A stretch of DNA of 64,000 nt from JANNSX01 sp046348995 (GTDB lineage: Bacteria; Pseudomonadota; Alphaproteobacteria; Rhizobiales; Hyphomicrobiaceae): the NCBI GenBank assembly GCA_046348995.1, contig JAXMDB010000003.1, forward strand, positions 310,001 to 374,000, written 5' to 3'. The notes beneath the pieces were generated by a model, which worked only from the letters and a program-made list of their open reading frames with translations, did not search any database and had not been told where the DNA came from. Below, in pieces: positions 8,488 to 17,743 of the stretch. Made by a program: the position numbers and the translations under genes. Numbering within the stretch: position 1 is the first letter of the stretch; every line of letters starts with the position of its first letter.

Positions 8488-9201
8488 CTAGAAGCGGTAC
8501 TTCAAGCCCGCAAAGACGATGTTGTTGGAGGCATCGATGGTCGACGCGGTGCCATCGGTGGCGGAGACGTCGATGCCGTCGAACTCCATGTAGCGGTAGC
8601 CGACCTCGAGCGCCATGTTGGGCGAGATGTCGTAGTTGACGCCCGCCGTCAGGTGCCAGGCGAACGCCGTGTTGGACTCGTCGAGCACTGTACCGGTCGC
8701 CGATGTTCCGTGGTTCTCGAAGCTGACATCGGCCGCGCCGATACCGCCGCCGACGAAGGGCCGGATCGGCGAATTGAACGGCAGGTCGTAGTAGACGCTG
8801 GCCAAGCCGAAGAAGGCGGAGGTGTCGCCGGTGGCATCGTCGTTGGCGAACGCGACGCCGCCGACATCGTGCTCATCGACCGAGTTCTCGAGATAGCCGA
8901 GCTCGGCTTCCGCCCGGAGGCCCGTGTTGCGGAACTGATAGCCGACGGCGCCGGCGACGAACGGGCCAGTGTCGTAGCTCGTAGTGACGTCCGTGCCGAG
9001 CACGCCGAAGCTCGTGTCGTCGGCGAAGGCTGCGCCTCCGCGGAGCGCGACGTACCACGGTGCCGGACCCCACGCGGCAGCAGGCGGTGGCTCGTAGTCC
9101 GTCTCGGGCGGCGGGTTGTAGAGGTCGGCTGCGGATGCCGGCAGCACGGGCCAGGCGAGAGCAAGCGCGGCGCCTGCGATGAGCAAGGTTTTCGTGGACA
9201 T
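8488..9201 (-). CDS. outer-membrane beta-barrel porin-like protein (OmpA-like/Omp25 type)
   Basis: 237-aa predicted outer-membrane protein. A signal peptide (MSTKTLLIAGAALALAWPVL, cleavage near ASA-ADL) is followed by a Pro-rich linker and an eight-strand barrel with alternating aromatic/small residues (WYVALRGGAAF, GPFVAGAVGYQF, ALEVGYRYMEF). It ends in the terminal-Phe motif FAGLKYRF recognised by the BAM complex. The AADLYNPPP start of the mature form is typical of Hyphomicrobiales Omp25/31-like proteins. An alternative Met five codons upstream is less likely. Its exact function is unknown. Confidence 0.85.
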   Translation of the reverse strand: MSTKTLLIAGAALALAWPVLPASAADLYNPPPETDYEPPPAAAWGPAPWYVALRGGAAFADDTSFGVLGTDVTTSYDTGPFVAGAVGYQFRNTGLRAEAELGYLENSVDEHDVGGVAFANDDATGDTSAFFGLASVYYDLPFNSPIRPFVGGGIGAADVSFENHGTSATGTVLDESNTAFAWHLTAGVNYDISPNMALEVGYRYMEFDGIDVSATDGTASTIDASNNIVFAGLKYRF

Positions 9202-9386
9202 ACGATGGACCCCCATGGACCTGCGACCGTGCCGGCCGCCCCGATGAAACGCACTCGGGTACGCCCGAGTTCATGGCGGTGTCGTTCAACAATCGGGCAG
9301 AGTTGTGTTGTGCTCGCCAAGACGATCAGCAATATCAATGGCTTACACTAGACATGAGCCTTGTCGCGCGTGGCTCGTCCCAGGCC

Positions 9387-10382
9387 TCAAGCCTCGGCCC
9401 GGAAAGGCCGGGACAGCAAGGCCTCGATCGCCTCGTCGACGTTGATCCGGCCGGCGACGATGCCGGCGACGGCGGTAGCGATCGGCATGTCGATGCCGCG
9501 CGCCTGTGCCACCCGCGCCACAGCGCCGGCCGTCCACACGCCTTCGCTGACGCCCTTGCCGGCGGCAGCGGCCGTTTCGAGCGTCATCCCGCGGCCGAGC
9601 GCCAGCCCCAATGCCATGTTGCGTGATTGCGGGCTCGAGGTCGTGAGCACGAGATCTCCCAATCCGGACAAACCCGACAGCGTCTCCGGCCGCGCGCCGA
9701 AGGCCGTGCCGAAGCGGGCGAGCTCGGCGAACCCGCGCGTGACGAGAGCCGCTTGCGCGCTCGCGCCGAGACCGCGCCCGGCGATGATACCCGCCGCGAT
9801 GGCGAGCACGTTCTTGACCGAGCCACCGATCTCGACGCCGGCGATGTCGCTCGTCCAATAGGGCCGGAACAGCTTGTGGCCGATGGCGCGTGCGAGCGCC
9901 GCGCCGATGGCGTCGGGCGCAGCCAGCGTGACGGCCGTCGGCAGGCCGGCGGCGACGTCGGCGGCGAAGCTCGGGCCCGAAAGCACGGTCGCCGTCGCCT
10001 GTGGCATTTCCTCGGCGAGCACCTCGCTCATACGCTTACCCGTCGCCTGCTCGAGACCCTTGGCGGCGATCAGGACCGGCGTACCGGCCGCGACATGCGG
10101 TGCGAGCAGACGCGCGACCGAGCGCAGCGATTGCGCTGGTGTCGCCAGCAAGACCATGTCGGCACTCCCGGCCGAGGCCAGATCGGCCGTGGCGAGGATG
10201 CCTGGGTCGAGTGCGACGCCCGGAAGCCTCCGCGCATTCGCGTGAGTCGTGTTGATGGCTTCGACGGTCGCGGCGTCGCGCGCCCAGATCCGGACGTCGA
10301 GACCGGCGCGCCGCATGCTCATGGCGAGCGCCGTTCCCCAGGCCCCGGCGCCGGCGACGGTGATGGTGCGCGGTGACCTCAT
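9387..10382 (-). CDS. gpsA: NAD(P)H-dependent glycerol-3-phosphate dehydrogenase
   Basis: Reduces dihydroxyacetone phosphate to sn-glycerol-3-phosphate, the backbone of phospholipids. The 331-aa product starts with the Rossmann motif TVAGAGAWGTALA, and has the family-typical LIAAKGLEQATGKRMSEV, the catalytic-lysine region GGSVKNVLAIAAGI and the C-terminal TARNMALG equivalent (SPQSRNMALGLALGRG). Its ATG overlaps the tsaD stop (ATGA at 10382-10379), so tsaD-gpsA are translationally coupled. Confidence 0.95.
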   Translation of the reverse strand: MRSPRTITVAGAGAWGTALAMSMRRAGLDVRIWARDAATVEAINTTHANARRLPGVALDPGILATADLASAGSADMVLLATPAQSLRSVARLLAPHVAAGTPVLIAAKGLEQATGKRMSEVLAEEMPQATATVLSGPSFAADVAAGLPTAVTLAAPDAIGAALARAIGHKLFRPYWTSDIAGVEIGGSVKNVLAIAAGIIAGRGLGASAQAALVTRGFAELARFGTAFGARPETLSGLSGLGDLVLTTSSPQSRNMALGLALGRGMTLETAAAAGKGVSEGVWTAGAVARVAQARGIDMPIATAVAGIVAGRINVDEAIEALLSRPFRAEA

Positions 10383-11503
10383 GCCTTGGCTCCAAGCCGG
10401 CCGCTGCCGAGAACAGGTGTGGCCGCACTATCGAGCGGCCAGCGGGCCCGCGGAGCCGTATCGAACCCATCCGTCAGCCCGCGCGCGAGCCGCTCGGCGC
10501 CCGCCCAGGCGATCATGGCGCCGTTGTCGGTGCAGAGCGCGATCGGCGGGATGGAGAGGCGATAGCCGCGCGACGGGGCGAGCGATTTGAGCGCCGACGC
10601 CAAACGCTGATTGGCGGCGACGCCCCCGGCCACGACGAGCATGCGGGCGGCGTCTTCCCCGAGCAACTCTTCGTAGAGCGCCATGCCCCGCTTCACGCGA
10701 TCGGAGACGCTCTCCATGACGGCCGCCTCGAAGGCGGCACAGAGATCGGCGGCATCCTGGTCGGACAATGGCGCCGCCGCGCTCGCCTGTTGCCGGACGG
10801 CCGTCTTCAGGCCAGCGAAGGAGAAATGTGGCTCGCTGCGGCCGAGCATCGGCCGCGGTAAGCGGAAGCGGGTCGGATCGCCCATTCGCGACAGACGCTC
10901 GACCTCGGGGCCACCGGGAAAGCCCAGGCCCAACAGCTTCGCGGTCTTGTCGAATGCCTCTCCCAACGCATCGTCGATGGTCGTCGCGATGCGCCGGTAG
11001 CGGCCGACGTCCTCGACGGCGAGCAGCTGCGTGTGGCCGCCCGAGACGAGCAAAAGCAGGTAGGGAGGGCTCAGGCCTTCCGTCAGCCCCGGCGTCAGGG
11101 CGTGCGCTTCCAGATGGTTGACGGCGACGAGCGGCTTGCCCGCGCCGAGCGCCATCGCCTTGCCCATCGTCAGCCCGACCATCAGCCCGCCGATCAGGCC
11201 TGGGCCAGCGGTCGCCGCCACGGCATCGATTTGGCCGAGCGTCACCTCCGCCTCGGCGAGCGCCTTCGCCACGATCGCCGGCAACAGCTCGAGATGGGCG
11301 CGCGCGGCAATCTCCGGCACGACGCCGAGATAGGGCCGATGCTGCTCGATCTGCGAGCGCACGACGTTGGACCGGATGACCCCACGGCCCTCGGCATCGC
11401 GCACGACGACCGCCGCCGCCGTCTCGTCGCAGCTCGTCTCGAGCCCGAGCACCATCAACGGGCGTCCGGGGGCTGGCTTGATCTCGGGTGCGGGCGGCGG
11501 CAT
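10379..11503 (-). CDS. tsaD: tRNA N6-adenosine threonylcarbamoyltransferase
   Basis: Transfers threonylcarbamoyl to A37 of ANN-decoding tRNAs, with TsaB, TsaE and TsaC. It shows the ASKHA-fold opening VLGLETSCDETAAAVV, the metal site VAVNHLEAHALTPGL, LVSGGHTQLL and the C-terminal VVAGGVAANQRL. The start is ATG 11503 (MPPPAPEIKPAPGRPLMVLG, 374 aa); the Met at 11455 directly before VLGLETS is also possible. The longer open frame upstream is antisense to hemC. It diverges from hemC with a 64-bp gap and overlaps gpsA by 4 nt. Confidence 0.95.
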   Translation of the reverse strand: MPPPAPEIKPAPGRPLMVLGLETSCDETAAAVVVRDAEGRGVIRSNVVRSQIEQHRPYLGVVPEIAARAHLELLPAIVAKALAEAEVTLGQIDAVAATAGPGLIGGLMVGLTMGKAMALGAGKPLVAVNHLEAHALTPGLTEGLSPPYLLLLVSGGHTQLLAVEDVGRYRRIATTIDDALGEAFDKTAKLLGLGFPGGPEVERLSRMGDPTRFRLPRPMLGRSEPHFSFAGLKTAVRQQASAAAPLSDQDAADLCAAFEAAVMESVSDRVKRGMALYEELLGEDAARMLVVAGGVAANQRLASALKSLAPSRGYRLSIPPIALCTDNGAMIAWAGAERLARGLTDGFDTAPRARWPLDSAATPVLGSGRLGAKA

Positions 11504-11567
11504 GAATGTCTCATTCCACGGTCGTCTCGACCAGGCAAGCCCGCCGGGGCCGTCAAGGAGTGCCAGC

Positions 11568-12494
11568 GTGCCGCAAGGCAAGATCAGGATCGGTACGCGG
11601 GGCAGTCCGCTCGCCCTCGTCCAGGCGGAGCACGTCCGCAGCCGTATCGCCGCAGCGCACGGGCTCGACCCGGCGTCCATCGAGATCACGATCATCAAGA
11701 CATCGGGCGATCGCATCCTCGACCGGCCGTTGTCGGAGGTCGGCGGCAAGGGCCTGTTCACGAAGGAGATCGAGGAGGCGCTGCTCGACGACAGCATCGA
11801 CCTCGCTGTCCATTCGATGAAGGACGTGGCGACGGTGCTGCCCGACAGCCTCACCATCGCCGCCATTCTCGAGCGCGAGGACGTCCGCGACGCCTTCATC
11901 AGCCTGAAAGCGAAGAGCTTCGCCGATTTGCCCTCAGGCGCTGTCGTCGGCACGGCGTCGCTCAGGCGTCAGGCGATGGTGAAGCGGATGCGGCCGGACC
12001 TGACCGTCGTGACCTTTCGCGGCAATGTCGGCACGCGGTTGCGCAAGCTCGAGGCAGGCGAGGCGGACGCGACGATCCTGGCTTATGCCGGCTTGAAGCG
12101 GCTCGACCAGACCGATCGGGCAACCGATATCCTGAGCACGGACGCGATGCTGCCCGCCGTCGCGCAAGGTGCGCTGGGCTTGGAAATCCGCAAGAGCGAT
12201 ACACGGCTTGCCGAGATCGTCGCGCCGCTCGTGCATGCCGAGACGGCGAAGGCCGTGACGGCCGAGCGAGCCATGCTTCGCGGCCTCGACGGCTCGTGCA
12301 AGACGCCGATCGCGGGCTATGCCGAGGTGTCGGGCGGCAAGCTCAGCCTGCGCGGCATGATCCTAACCACTGACGGCCGCGAGGCGCACGACGTCGTGCG
12401 CAATGGCCTGGCGAGCGACGCAGCGGCAATCGGGCGCGACGCCGCCGAAGATTTGCTCTCCCGCGCCGGCCCGAACTTCCTACGCACGGCTTGA
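11568..12494 (+). CDS. hemC: porphobilinogen deaminase (hydroxymethylbilane synthase)
   Basis: Polymerises four porphobilinogens to hydroxymethylbilane in tetrapyrrole synthesis. The start was set at GTG 11568 (VPQGKIRIGTRGSPLALVQ) because AAGGAG lies seven bases upstream; an upstream ATG at 11502 would overlap tsaD. The 308-aa product carries IGTRGSPLAL, the catalytic-Asp region SIDLAVHSMKDV, the substrate-binding TASLRRQAMV and FRGNVGTRL, and the dipyrromethane-cofactor cysteine in LDGSCKTPIAGYA. It is the first gene of hemC-hemD-mic60-hemY; the hemD ATG follows the stop after one base. Confidence 0.96.
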   Translation: MPQGKIRIGTRGSPLALVQAEHVRSRIAAAHGLDPASIEITIIKTSGDRILDRPLSEVGGKGLFTKEIEEALLDDSIDLAVHSMKDVATVLPDSLTIAAILEREDVRDAFISLKAKSFADLPSGAVVGTASLRRQAMVKRMRPDLTVVTFRGNVGTRLRKLEAGEADATILAYAGLKRLDQTDRATDILSTDAMLPAVAQGALGLEIRKSDTRLAEIVAPLVHAETAKAVTAERAMLRGLDGSCKTPIAGYAEVSGGKLSLRGMILTTDGREAHDVVRNGLASDAAAIGRDAAEDLLSRAGPNFLRTA

Positions 12495-12495
12495 G

Positions 12496-13224
12496 ATGCG
12501 CCTCCTGGTCACGCGCCCCGAGCCGGAGGCCGAGGCGTTGGCCGCCATTCTGCGCGCCGCCGGACACGACGTGCTGATCGAGCCGATGCTCGTGGTGACG
12601 CCCGTAGTGAACGTCGCGCTGCCGCGCGCCGGCGTCGATGCGCTGCTCGTCACGAGCGCCAATGCGTTGCGTGCTCTGGAGCATCACCCGGAAATCGCGC
12701 GCCTGATGCCGCTTCCGTTGTTTGCCGTCGGAAACGCAACGGCGGAGCTCGCGCGGCGGATCGGCTTCCGCTCGGTCACGGCGGGTCCGGGAACCGCGCC
12801 GGAGCTCGTGCCCATCCTGTCGGCCGCCCTCGGGCCGGGCAGCACCATCCTGCATCTGGCGGGCGACGTGCTCGCGGCGGACCTGTCCGGGCCGGTGCAG
12901 GAGGCAGGTCTCATATTGCGTTCGGCCGTCGTTTACCAAACGGTGGAGCGCCGAGCCTTCAGCGCCGGCACCTTGGCGGCGCTGCGCGATGGCGCGATCG
13001 ACGCCGTGACGATCCTCTCGCCACGAACGGCGCGCGTGTTTGCCACTCTTTGCCGCTCGTCCGGACTGACCATCGACTACACAACCGTCTACTGCCTGTC
13101 GGCGGCCTGTGCTTCCGGGCTCGGTGATAGGGCGCCCCGGGTTCGCATCGCCGAGCGCCCGGCGCTCGCCTTGCTCCTCGCGCTCATTGCTAGCGACACG
13201 GCGCAATTGCCCGCCCGGTCGTGA
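12496..13224 (+). CDS. hemD: uroporphyrinogen-III synthase
   Basis: Cyclises hydroxymethylbilane with inversion of ring D to give uroporphyrinogen III. HemD sequences are poorly conserved, but RLLVTRPEPEAEALAAILRAAG, LLVTSANALRAL, LPLFAVGNATAELARRIGF and the closing helix fit the two-domain PF02602 fold. At 242 aa it is the expected length. ATG 12496 is one base after the hemC stop (TGAGATG), so translation is likely coupled. Position between hemC and the Mic60-like gene supports the call. Confidence 0.9.
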   Translation: MRLLVTRPEPEAEALAAILRAAGHDVLIEPMLVVTPVVNVALPRAGVDALLVTSANALRALEHHPEIARLMPLPLFAVGNATAELARRIGFRSVTAGPGTAPELVPILSAALGPGSTILHLAGDVLAADLSGPVQEAGLILRSAVVYQTVERRAFSAGTLAALRDGAIDAVTILSPRTARVFATLCRSSGLTIDYTTVYCLSAACASGLGDRAPRVRIAERPALALLLALIASDTAQLPARS

Positions 13225-13304
13225 ACGCTTATGACTGAGCCCGAAGCCCGGGCTCGATACTGGGCACCCGCGTTCGCCATCCCCCCGGCGAGAGGAAGTC
13301 AAGC

Positions 13305-15071
13305 ATGGCAGACGACAAGACCGATCCGCTCGGCAAGGGCCCAGCGGGCGACACCGATCCCAAGAAGCCCAAGGCGACGATCGATCTCAAAGCCACCGTG
13401 GTCGAGACCCGCGACATGCCGAAGTCGGGGGCGGAAGCGGCGGCGAAGTACGGGCCGAAGGCGGCATCGGACGCGAAGGCCGAGACACCGGCCGCAGGCG
13501 CCACGACAGGGGCAGCCGATAAAAAATCGGACACCACGTCCGACGGACCGCCAGCATCGGAGAAGCGAGGGCCGGCGACGACAGCGGCTCCACCCGCGCC
13601 ACGCCGCTCTGGCTTTCTCAGCCATGTGCTGGCCGGTGTGGCCGGCGCGCTGCTGACGCTGTTCGGCGCTAATGTCGCGGGCGATCGGCTCGGGCTCGGC
13701 GGCGCCAGCGTCGACGATCTGAAGACTCGGCTGGCGACGCTGGAGGCCGAGCTCAAGGAGCAGGCGGCCGACACCACCGAGAGCACGCTGCGCGACCGCA
13801 TCTCGCGCGTCGAGAGCGACCTGCGTGGAGCGGGGGGGTGGAAGGACAAAGTCGCCGCGCTCGAAGCCGCGCAGCAGAAATCGGCCGCCTCCGTCACCGC
13901 GGCCGAGCAGAAGCTCGCCGAAATCGCGGCCAAACCCTCCGGTGCCGACTCGCTCGACGCAGCCCTCGTCGAACGCCTCGAGTCCATGGACAAGCGCCTC
14001 GACACGATCGCGGAGGCGAGCAAGACCGGCGGCGGCGGGCCGATTGCTGGGCTTGCGGCCCTGACCGGCCGCATCAACGACTTCGAGACCGAGCTCAGCA
14101 GCCGCGTCGACGGCGTCAAGAAGGCGTTTGAGGAGCGCCTGGTGAAGGAGGTCGCGGGCCTCGACAGCCGGCTCGCTGAAGGCCTTACCGCCGGCAACGG
14201 CGCGACGGTTCAGATCGCGACGCTGCAGGAAGGCAATCTGCGTCTCGGCCGCGACGTCGAGGGGCTGAAGCTCGACGGCGAGCGGCTACAGCAGAGCATC
14301 GACGGCGTGCGCGGCTCGACGGAGGAAATCCGCACCGAGGTGCAGAAGCTCGCCGATGCTGGAACGCAAACGCGCCAGACGATCGAGAAGCTCACCGGCG
14401 ATTTGAACGGCGCCATCGGCCAGCGCGTCACTACCGAGGATCTGACGAGGACGCTCGATCCGCTGTCCTCCAAGATCACGGCGATCGACGGCGAGATCGG
14501 CGCGTTGAAGCAGAGTGAAAGCAATCGCAACGAGGCGGCGAGCCGCATTCTCCTCTCGCTCGAGCTGACGTCGCTGCGCCGGGCCGTCGAGCGCGGCGGC
14601 GCCTTCACGAAGGAGCTCGGCGCGGTTTCCGCCATCGCCCCCAAGGATATCGATCTTTCTCTCCTCGCCGCGCGGGCCGAGACGGGCCTGCCGTCGGTCG
14701 CGAGCCTGCAACAGAGCTTCGGGGCCGCTGCCAATGCCGCGCTCGATGCCGAGCGTGCGGCCGATCCCGACGCCTCCGTCCTCGACCAGCTGTGGAGCGG
14801 CGCGCAATCGGTCGTGCGCGTGCGCAAGACGGGCGAGGTCGCCGGCACCTCGACCGAGGCCGTCATCGCCCGCATGGAGCAGCGGCTCGCCGCGGGCGAT
14901 CTCGACGGCGTGACGAAAGAGGCGGCGGGCCTGGGCGAGAAGCCGAAGGCCGCGATGGCCCAATGGCTCGGCGATGTCGAGGCGCGGCTGACGGTCGATC
15001 GCTCGCTCGCCGCGATCGAGGATCATCTGAAATCGCTGCTCCACGACGGCACCGCGTCCGGCACCAACTGA
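13305..15071 (+). CDS. alphaproteobacterial Mic60/mitofilin-like inner-membrane protein (COG4223)
   Basis: 588-aa protein with a charged, Ala/Lys/Pro-rich N-terminus (1-100), one transmembrane helix (~103-125, SGFLSHVLAGVAGALLTLF), a long coiled-coil region (~130-430, heptad-rich with Leu/Glu/Lys/Gln) and a C-terminal mitofilin-like helical domain (~440-588, VASLQQSFGAAANAAL onwards). Alphaproteobacteria encode a homologue of mitochondrial Mic60, implicated in intracytoplasmic-membrane curvature, next to hemY; this gene has exactly that position and architecture. The call therefore rests on synteny plus domain layout. Start ATG 13305. Confidence 0.82.
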   Translation: MADDKTDPLGKGPAGDTDPKKPKATIDLKATVVETRDMPKSGAEAAAKYGPKAASDAKAETPAAGATTGAADKKSDTTSDGPPASEKRGPATTAAPPAPRRSGFLSHVLAGVAGALLTLFGANVAGDRLGLGGASVDDLKTRLATLEAELKEQAADTTESTLRDRISRVESDLRGAGGWKDKVAALEAAQQKSAASVTAAEQKLAEIAAKPSGADSLDAALVERLESMDKRLDTIAEASKTGGGGPIAGLAALTGRINDFETELSSRVDGVKKAFEERLVKEVAGLDSRLAEGLTAGNGATVQIATLQEGNLRLGRDVEGLKLDGERLQQSIDGVRGSTEEIRTEVQKLADAGTQTRQTIEKLTGDLNGAIGQRVTTEDLTRTLDPLSSKITAIDGEIGALKQSESNRNEAASRILLSLELTSLRRAVERGGAFTKELGAVSAIAPKDIDLSLLAARAETGLPSVASLQQSFGAAANAALDAERAADPDASVLDQLWSGAQSVVRVRKTGEVAGTSTEAVIARMEQRLAAGDLDGVTKEAAGLGEKPKAAMAQWLGDVEARLTVDRSLAAIEDHLKSLLHDGTASGTN

Positions 15072-15081
15072 GGACAGCTCC

Positions 15082-16821
15082 ATGACCCGCCTCGTCCTCT
15101 TCTTCATCGGGCTGGCCGCGCTGACGGCGGGGCTCGCCTGGCTCGCCGACCAGCCGTCGACCCTCGCCCTCGACTGGCGCGGCTATCACATCGAGACGAC
15201 GGTGTTCGTCGCCATCGTCGCTCTGGCACTGTTCTCGGCCTTGGCCGTGCTCGCCTGGTCGCTGGTCCGAACCGTCCTCGACAGTCCGGGCGCGTTCGGG
15301 CGGTCGATGCGCGTTCGCCGCCGCCGGCAAGGGCTCGATGCGCTTTCGAACGGCCTCATTGCCATCGGTGCGGGTGACAGCGCGCAGGCGATGCGGCATG
15401 CGCAGCTCGCCCGCCGCGCGCTGCCCAACGAGCCGTTGACAGATCTCTTGCAGGCGCAGGCCGCGCAGCTCGCGGGCGATCGCGGCACGGCACGGCGGAT
15501 CTACGACAATATGCTGGCGGCCCCGGAGACGGCCCAGCTCGGATTGCGCGGGCTCTACCTCGAGGCCGCCAACCTCGGCGAGACGGAGGCTGCGCGCCAG
15601 TTCGCGGCGCGCGCGCTGAAGCTCAACCCGAAGCTCGCCTGGGCGGCCGATGGTCTTTTCAAGCAGCAGTGCAAGATGGGCGATTGGACGGGCGCCATCG
15701 AGACGCTCACCGTCGCGCGCCGCCAGGGCCATGTCGAGAAGCGGATCGCGGATCGCCGGCGGGCCGTGCTGCTGACCGCGCAGGCGCAGAAGCTCGAGGA
15801 CAGCGACATGGACAAGGCGCTCGAGCTCAGCCGGGAGGCGCATGGTCTGGCGCCCGATCTCGTGCCGGCGGCGGCCATTGCCGGCCGGCTCGCGGCGTCC
15901 GCGGGCAAGGTCGGCCAAGCGACGCAGGTGCTCGAGCAGACCTGGAAGAAAGTGCCGCATCCAGACCTCGCCTTCGCCTACGCCTATGCACGTCCCGGGG
16001 ATTCCCCGCGCGACCGGCTGAAGCGCGTGCGCGAGCTCGCCGCCAAGACGCCGACGCATCGCGAGGCGCGGATCGCGGTGGCGCGGGCGGCGATCGATGC
16101 GCACGACTGGCAGGCGGCGCGGAACGCGCTCGAGCCGCTGCTCGAGGACGATTTGTCGGAGCGCGTCTGCGTGCTGATGGCCCGTATCGAGAAGGGCGAG
16201 AACGGCGATACCGGCCGCGTCCGCCAATGGCTGGCGCGGGCCGTCACAGCGCCGCGCGATCCGGTCTGGGTCGCCGACAATCAGGCCTCCAACGCCTGGG
16301 CCCCCGTGTCGCCCGTCACGGGCGAGCTCGACGCGTTCGAGTGGCGCGACGCGCCCGAGCCGCCGCAACGCGCGGCCGACGCCGGCTGGCTCGCGGAAAT
16401 CGTCGCCGCGCCCGAGATCGAGGCCCGGCCGACAATCGACGCGGCGCCGGTCGGCTCTCCCGAGGCCGCGCGGACGCCGGAGCCGCCGCCGGCCGAGGCC
16501 GAGCCGGACCCTGCGCCCGTCCGCGAGGCTACAGCGACGGCCGAGCCGCCCTCGGGTCCGCGCACCCTCGAGCTTCGGGCGGGCTACGCCGGTCCGATGC
16601 GGCAAGTTTCGGCCGAGGAGCGTGCCGGGGCCGCCGATGTCGCTATCGCCACGCGGAGCGAGCCTGCGGCCAAGGAGCCGCGGCCTGCCGCTGTTTTGGT
16701 GCGGCGCGACCCCGCGGCCACCGATGGCGCCCCGACAACCGTCAAAGCGGGCAGCTACTGGGCCCCCGACGATCCTGGCTCGCCCGAGGATTTCGCCGAC
16801 ACCGCCGACGGTCGACGCTAA
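15082..16821 (+). CDS. hemY: HemY N-terminal domain TPR membrane protein
   Basis: 579-aa protein of the alpha/gammaproteobacterial HemY family (not the Gram-positive protoporphyrinogen oxidase of the same name). Two transmembrane segments (VLFFIGLAALTAGLAWLAD and TVFVAIVALALFSALAVLAW) flank the HemY_N signature LALDWRGYHIET. A TPR-rich middle follows, with repeats such as AQLARRALPNEPLTDLL and GAIETLTVARRQGHVEKR, and the C-terminal ~150 residues are Pro/Ala/Glu-rich and probably disordered. It starts 10 nt after the mic60 stop. The molecular role in haem synthesis is unresolved. Confidence 0.9.
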   Translation: MTRLVLFFIGLAALTAGLAWLADQPSTLALDWRGYHIETTVFVAIVALALFSALAVLAWSLVRTVLDSPGAFGRSMRVRRRRQGLDALSNGLIAIGAGDSAQAMRHAQLARRALPNEPLTDLLQAQAAQLAGDRGTARRIYDNMLAAPETAQLGLRGLYLEAANLGETEAARQFAARALKLNPKLAWAADGLFKQQCKMGDWTGAIETLTVARRQGHVEKRIADRRRAVLLTAQAQKLEDSDMDKALELSREAHGLAPDLVPAAAIAGRLAASAGKVGQATQVLEQTWKKVPHPDLAFAYAYARPGDSPRDRLKRVRELAAKTPTHREARIAVARAAIDAHDWQAARNALEPLLEDDLSERVCVLMARIEKGENGDTGRVRQWLARAVTAPRDPVWVADNQASNAWAPVSPVTGELDAFEWRDAPEPPQRAADAGWLAEIVAAPEIEARPTIDAAPVGSPEAARTPEPPPAEAEPDPAPVREATATAEPPSGPRTLELRAGYAGPMRQVSAEERAGAADVAIATRSEPAAKEPRPAAVLVRRDPAATDGAPTTVKAGSYWAPDDPGSPEDFADTADGRR

Positions 16822-16931
16822 CCCCAGCGGCGCGGAAGCGCCTTGCCTTGGGGCGGCCGTGTGGGTTAAGCATGCGCCGCGCCGTCTCGCATCCGGCGGG
16901 CACCGGCGTCGTCGCCGGCCAAGTCCCGGAT

Positions 16932-17007
16932 GCCGCGTTAGCTCAGTTGGTAGAGCACCGCATTCGTAATGCGGGGGTCGTAGGTTCGAGTCCTACACGC
17001 GGCACCA
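16932..17007 (+). tRNA. tRNA-Thr (anticodon CGT)
   Basis: A full 76-nt cloverleaf: acceptor stem GCCGCGT/ACGCGGC, D arm GCTC-AGTTGGTAG-AGCA, anticodon stem CCGCA/TGCGG around the loop TTCGTAA (anticodon CGT, reading ACG threonine codons), T arm GTAGG-TTCGAGT-CCTAC, discriminator A and encoded CCA (17005-17007). Confidence 0.97.
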
Positions 17008-17045
17008 CGTTTTCAGTTTGAACCGGCACCGAACAAGGGCGCCCG

Positions 17046-17585
17046 ATGGGTCGCAAGTGGCGCATTGCACTCGATGCAAACGCGGTGACGTATCTCATCA
17101 CGGCATTGGAATCGCATTTCGCCGAGCCGAGCGGGCCGACGGCGCTCGAGGAAATCGCGCTGTGCCGCATCTTCCTCTACTACGGCGTGCCGTATGTCTC
17201 GCCGACGGTCGAAAAACAGTGCTTGGCGATCCGTGACCAGCGCAAGCGGGAAATGCACAAAAGCTGGCTGTCGGTGGCGTTCCTCGGCTTCGGCGACGAT
17301 CTCGATATGACCGGGAGCGAGAGCCGGATCCTCGACCTGTTTCAGCTCCACCGCGATCCCGACGACTGCACGATCCTGGTCGAGTGCGAGCGCTGCGGCA
17401 TGGACGTTCTTCTCACCGACGACCGTGATTTCATCGATCACTTGGCTGGAGAGGCTGCTTCAGGTCTGCGCGTGCTCCGGCCATCGGAGCTCTGGCCGCT
17501 GCTGGCGATTTCGCCCGGCGCCACGCCTCGCGTTGTGCCGGCGCAAGGAAACTCGATGGCCGCGACGTCCTGGTGGCGTATCTGA
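17046..17585 (+). CDS. PIN-domain-like hypothetical protein
   Basis: 179-aa protein starting 38 nt after tRNA-Thr. The pattern ALDANAVTYLI (Asp10), then DPDDCTILVECERCG, then VLLTDDRDFIDHL follows the acidic layout of PIN-domain ribonucleases (Asp near the N-terminus, acidic residue in the middle, TDDxDF near the end). No antitoxin gene is adjacent, so it is either a solitary PIN protein or a leftover from a toxin-antitoxin pair. The C-terminal ~35 residues look non-conserved. The family call rests on motif pattern only. Confidence 0.6.
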   Translation: MGRKWRIALDANAVTYLITALESHFAEPSGPTALEEIALCRIFLYYGVPYVSPTVEKQCLAIRDQRKREMHKSWLSVAFLGFGDDLDMTGSESRILDLFQLHRDPDDCTILVECERCGMDVLLTDDRDFIDHLAGEAASGLRVLRPSELWPLLAISPGATPRVVPAQGNSMAATSWWRI

Positions 17586-17743
17586 GCGTCGATCCGGACG
17601 GCCGCCCTGGCACCAATCCACAAGCGCGCCTTGCCCCTCGCGCGGTTGGCCTGCGGCCGCTATGCTGGAGGAAAGGGGCGTGTCCGGCCGGATCGATCCG
17701 GTAGGGCGAACGCACGACCATCGAGGCTAGGGAGGAGCAGGCA

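Noticed and set aside
9253..9270. Palindrome ACTCGGG-TACG-CCCGAGT upstream of the outer-membrane protein gene
   Set aside because: A possible operator, but a single 7-bp GC-rich stem is expected by chance in such DNA and no regulator is adjacent.
14863..16605. A 580-codon minus-strand frame opposite hemY
   Set aside because: Antisense to hemY with shadow composition (Arg/Gly/His-rich); no domain and no ribosome-binding site.
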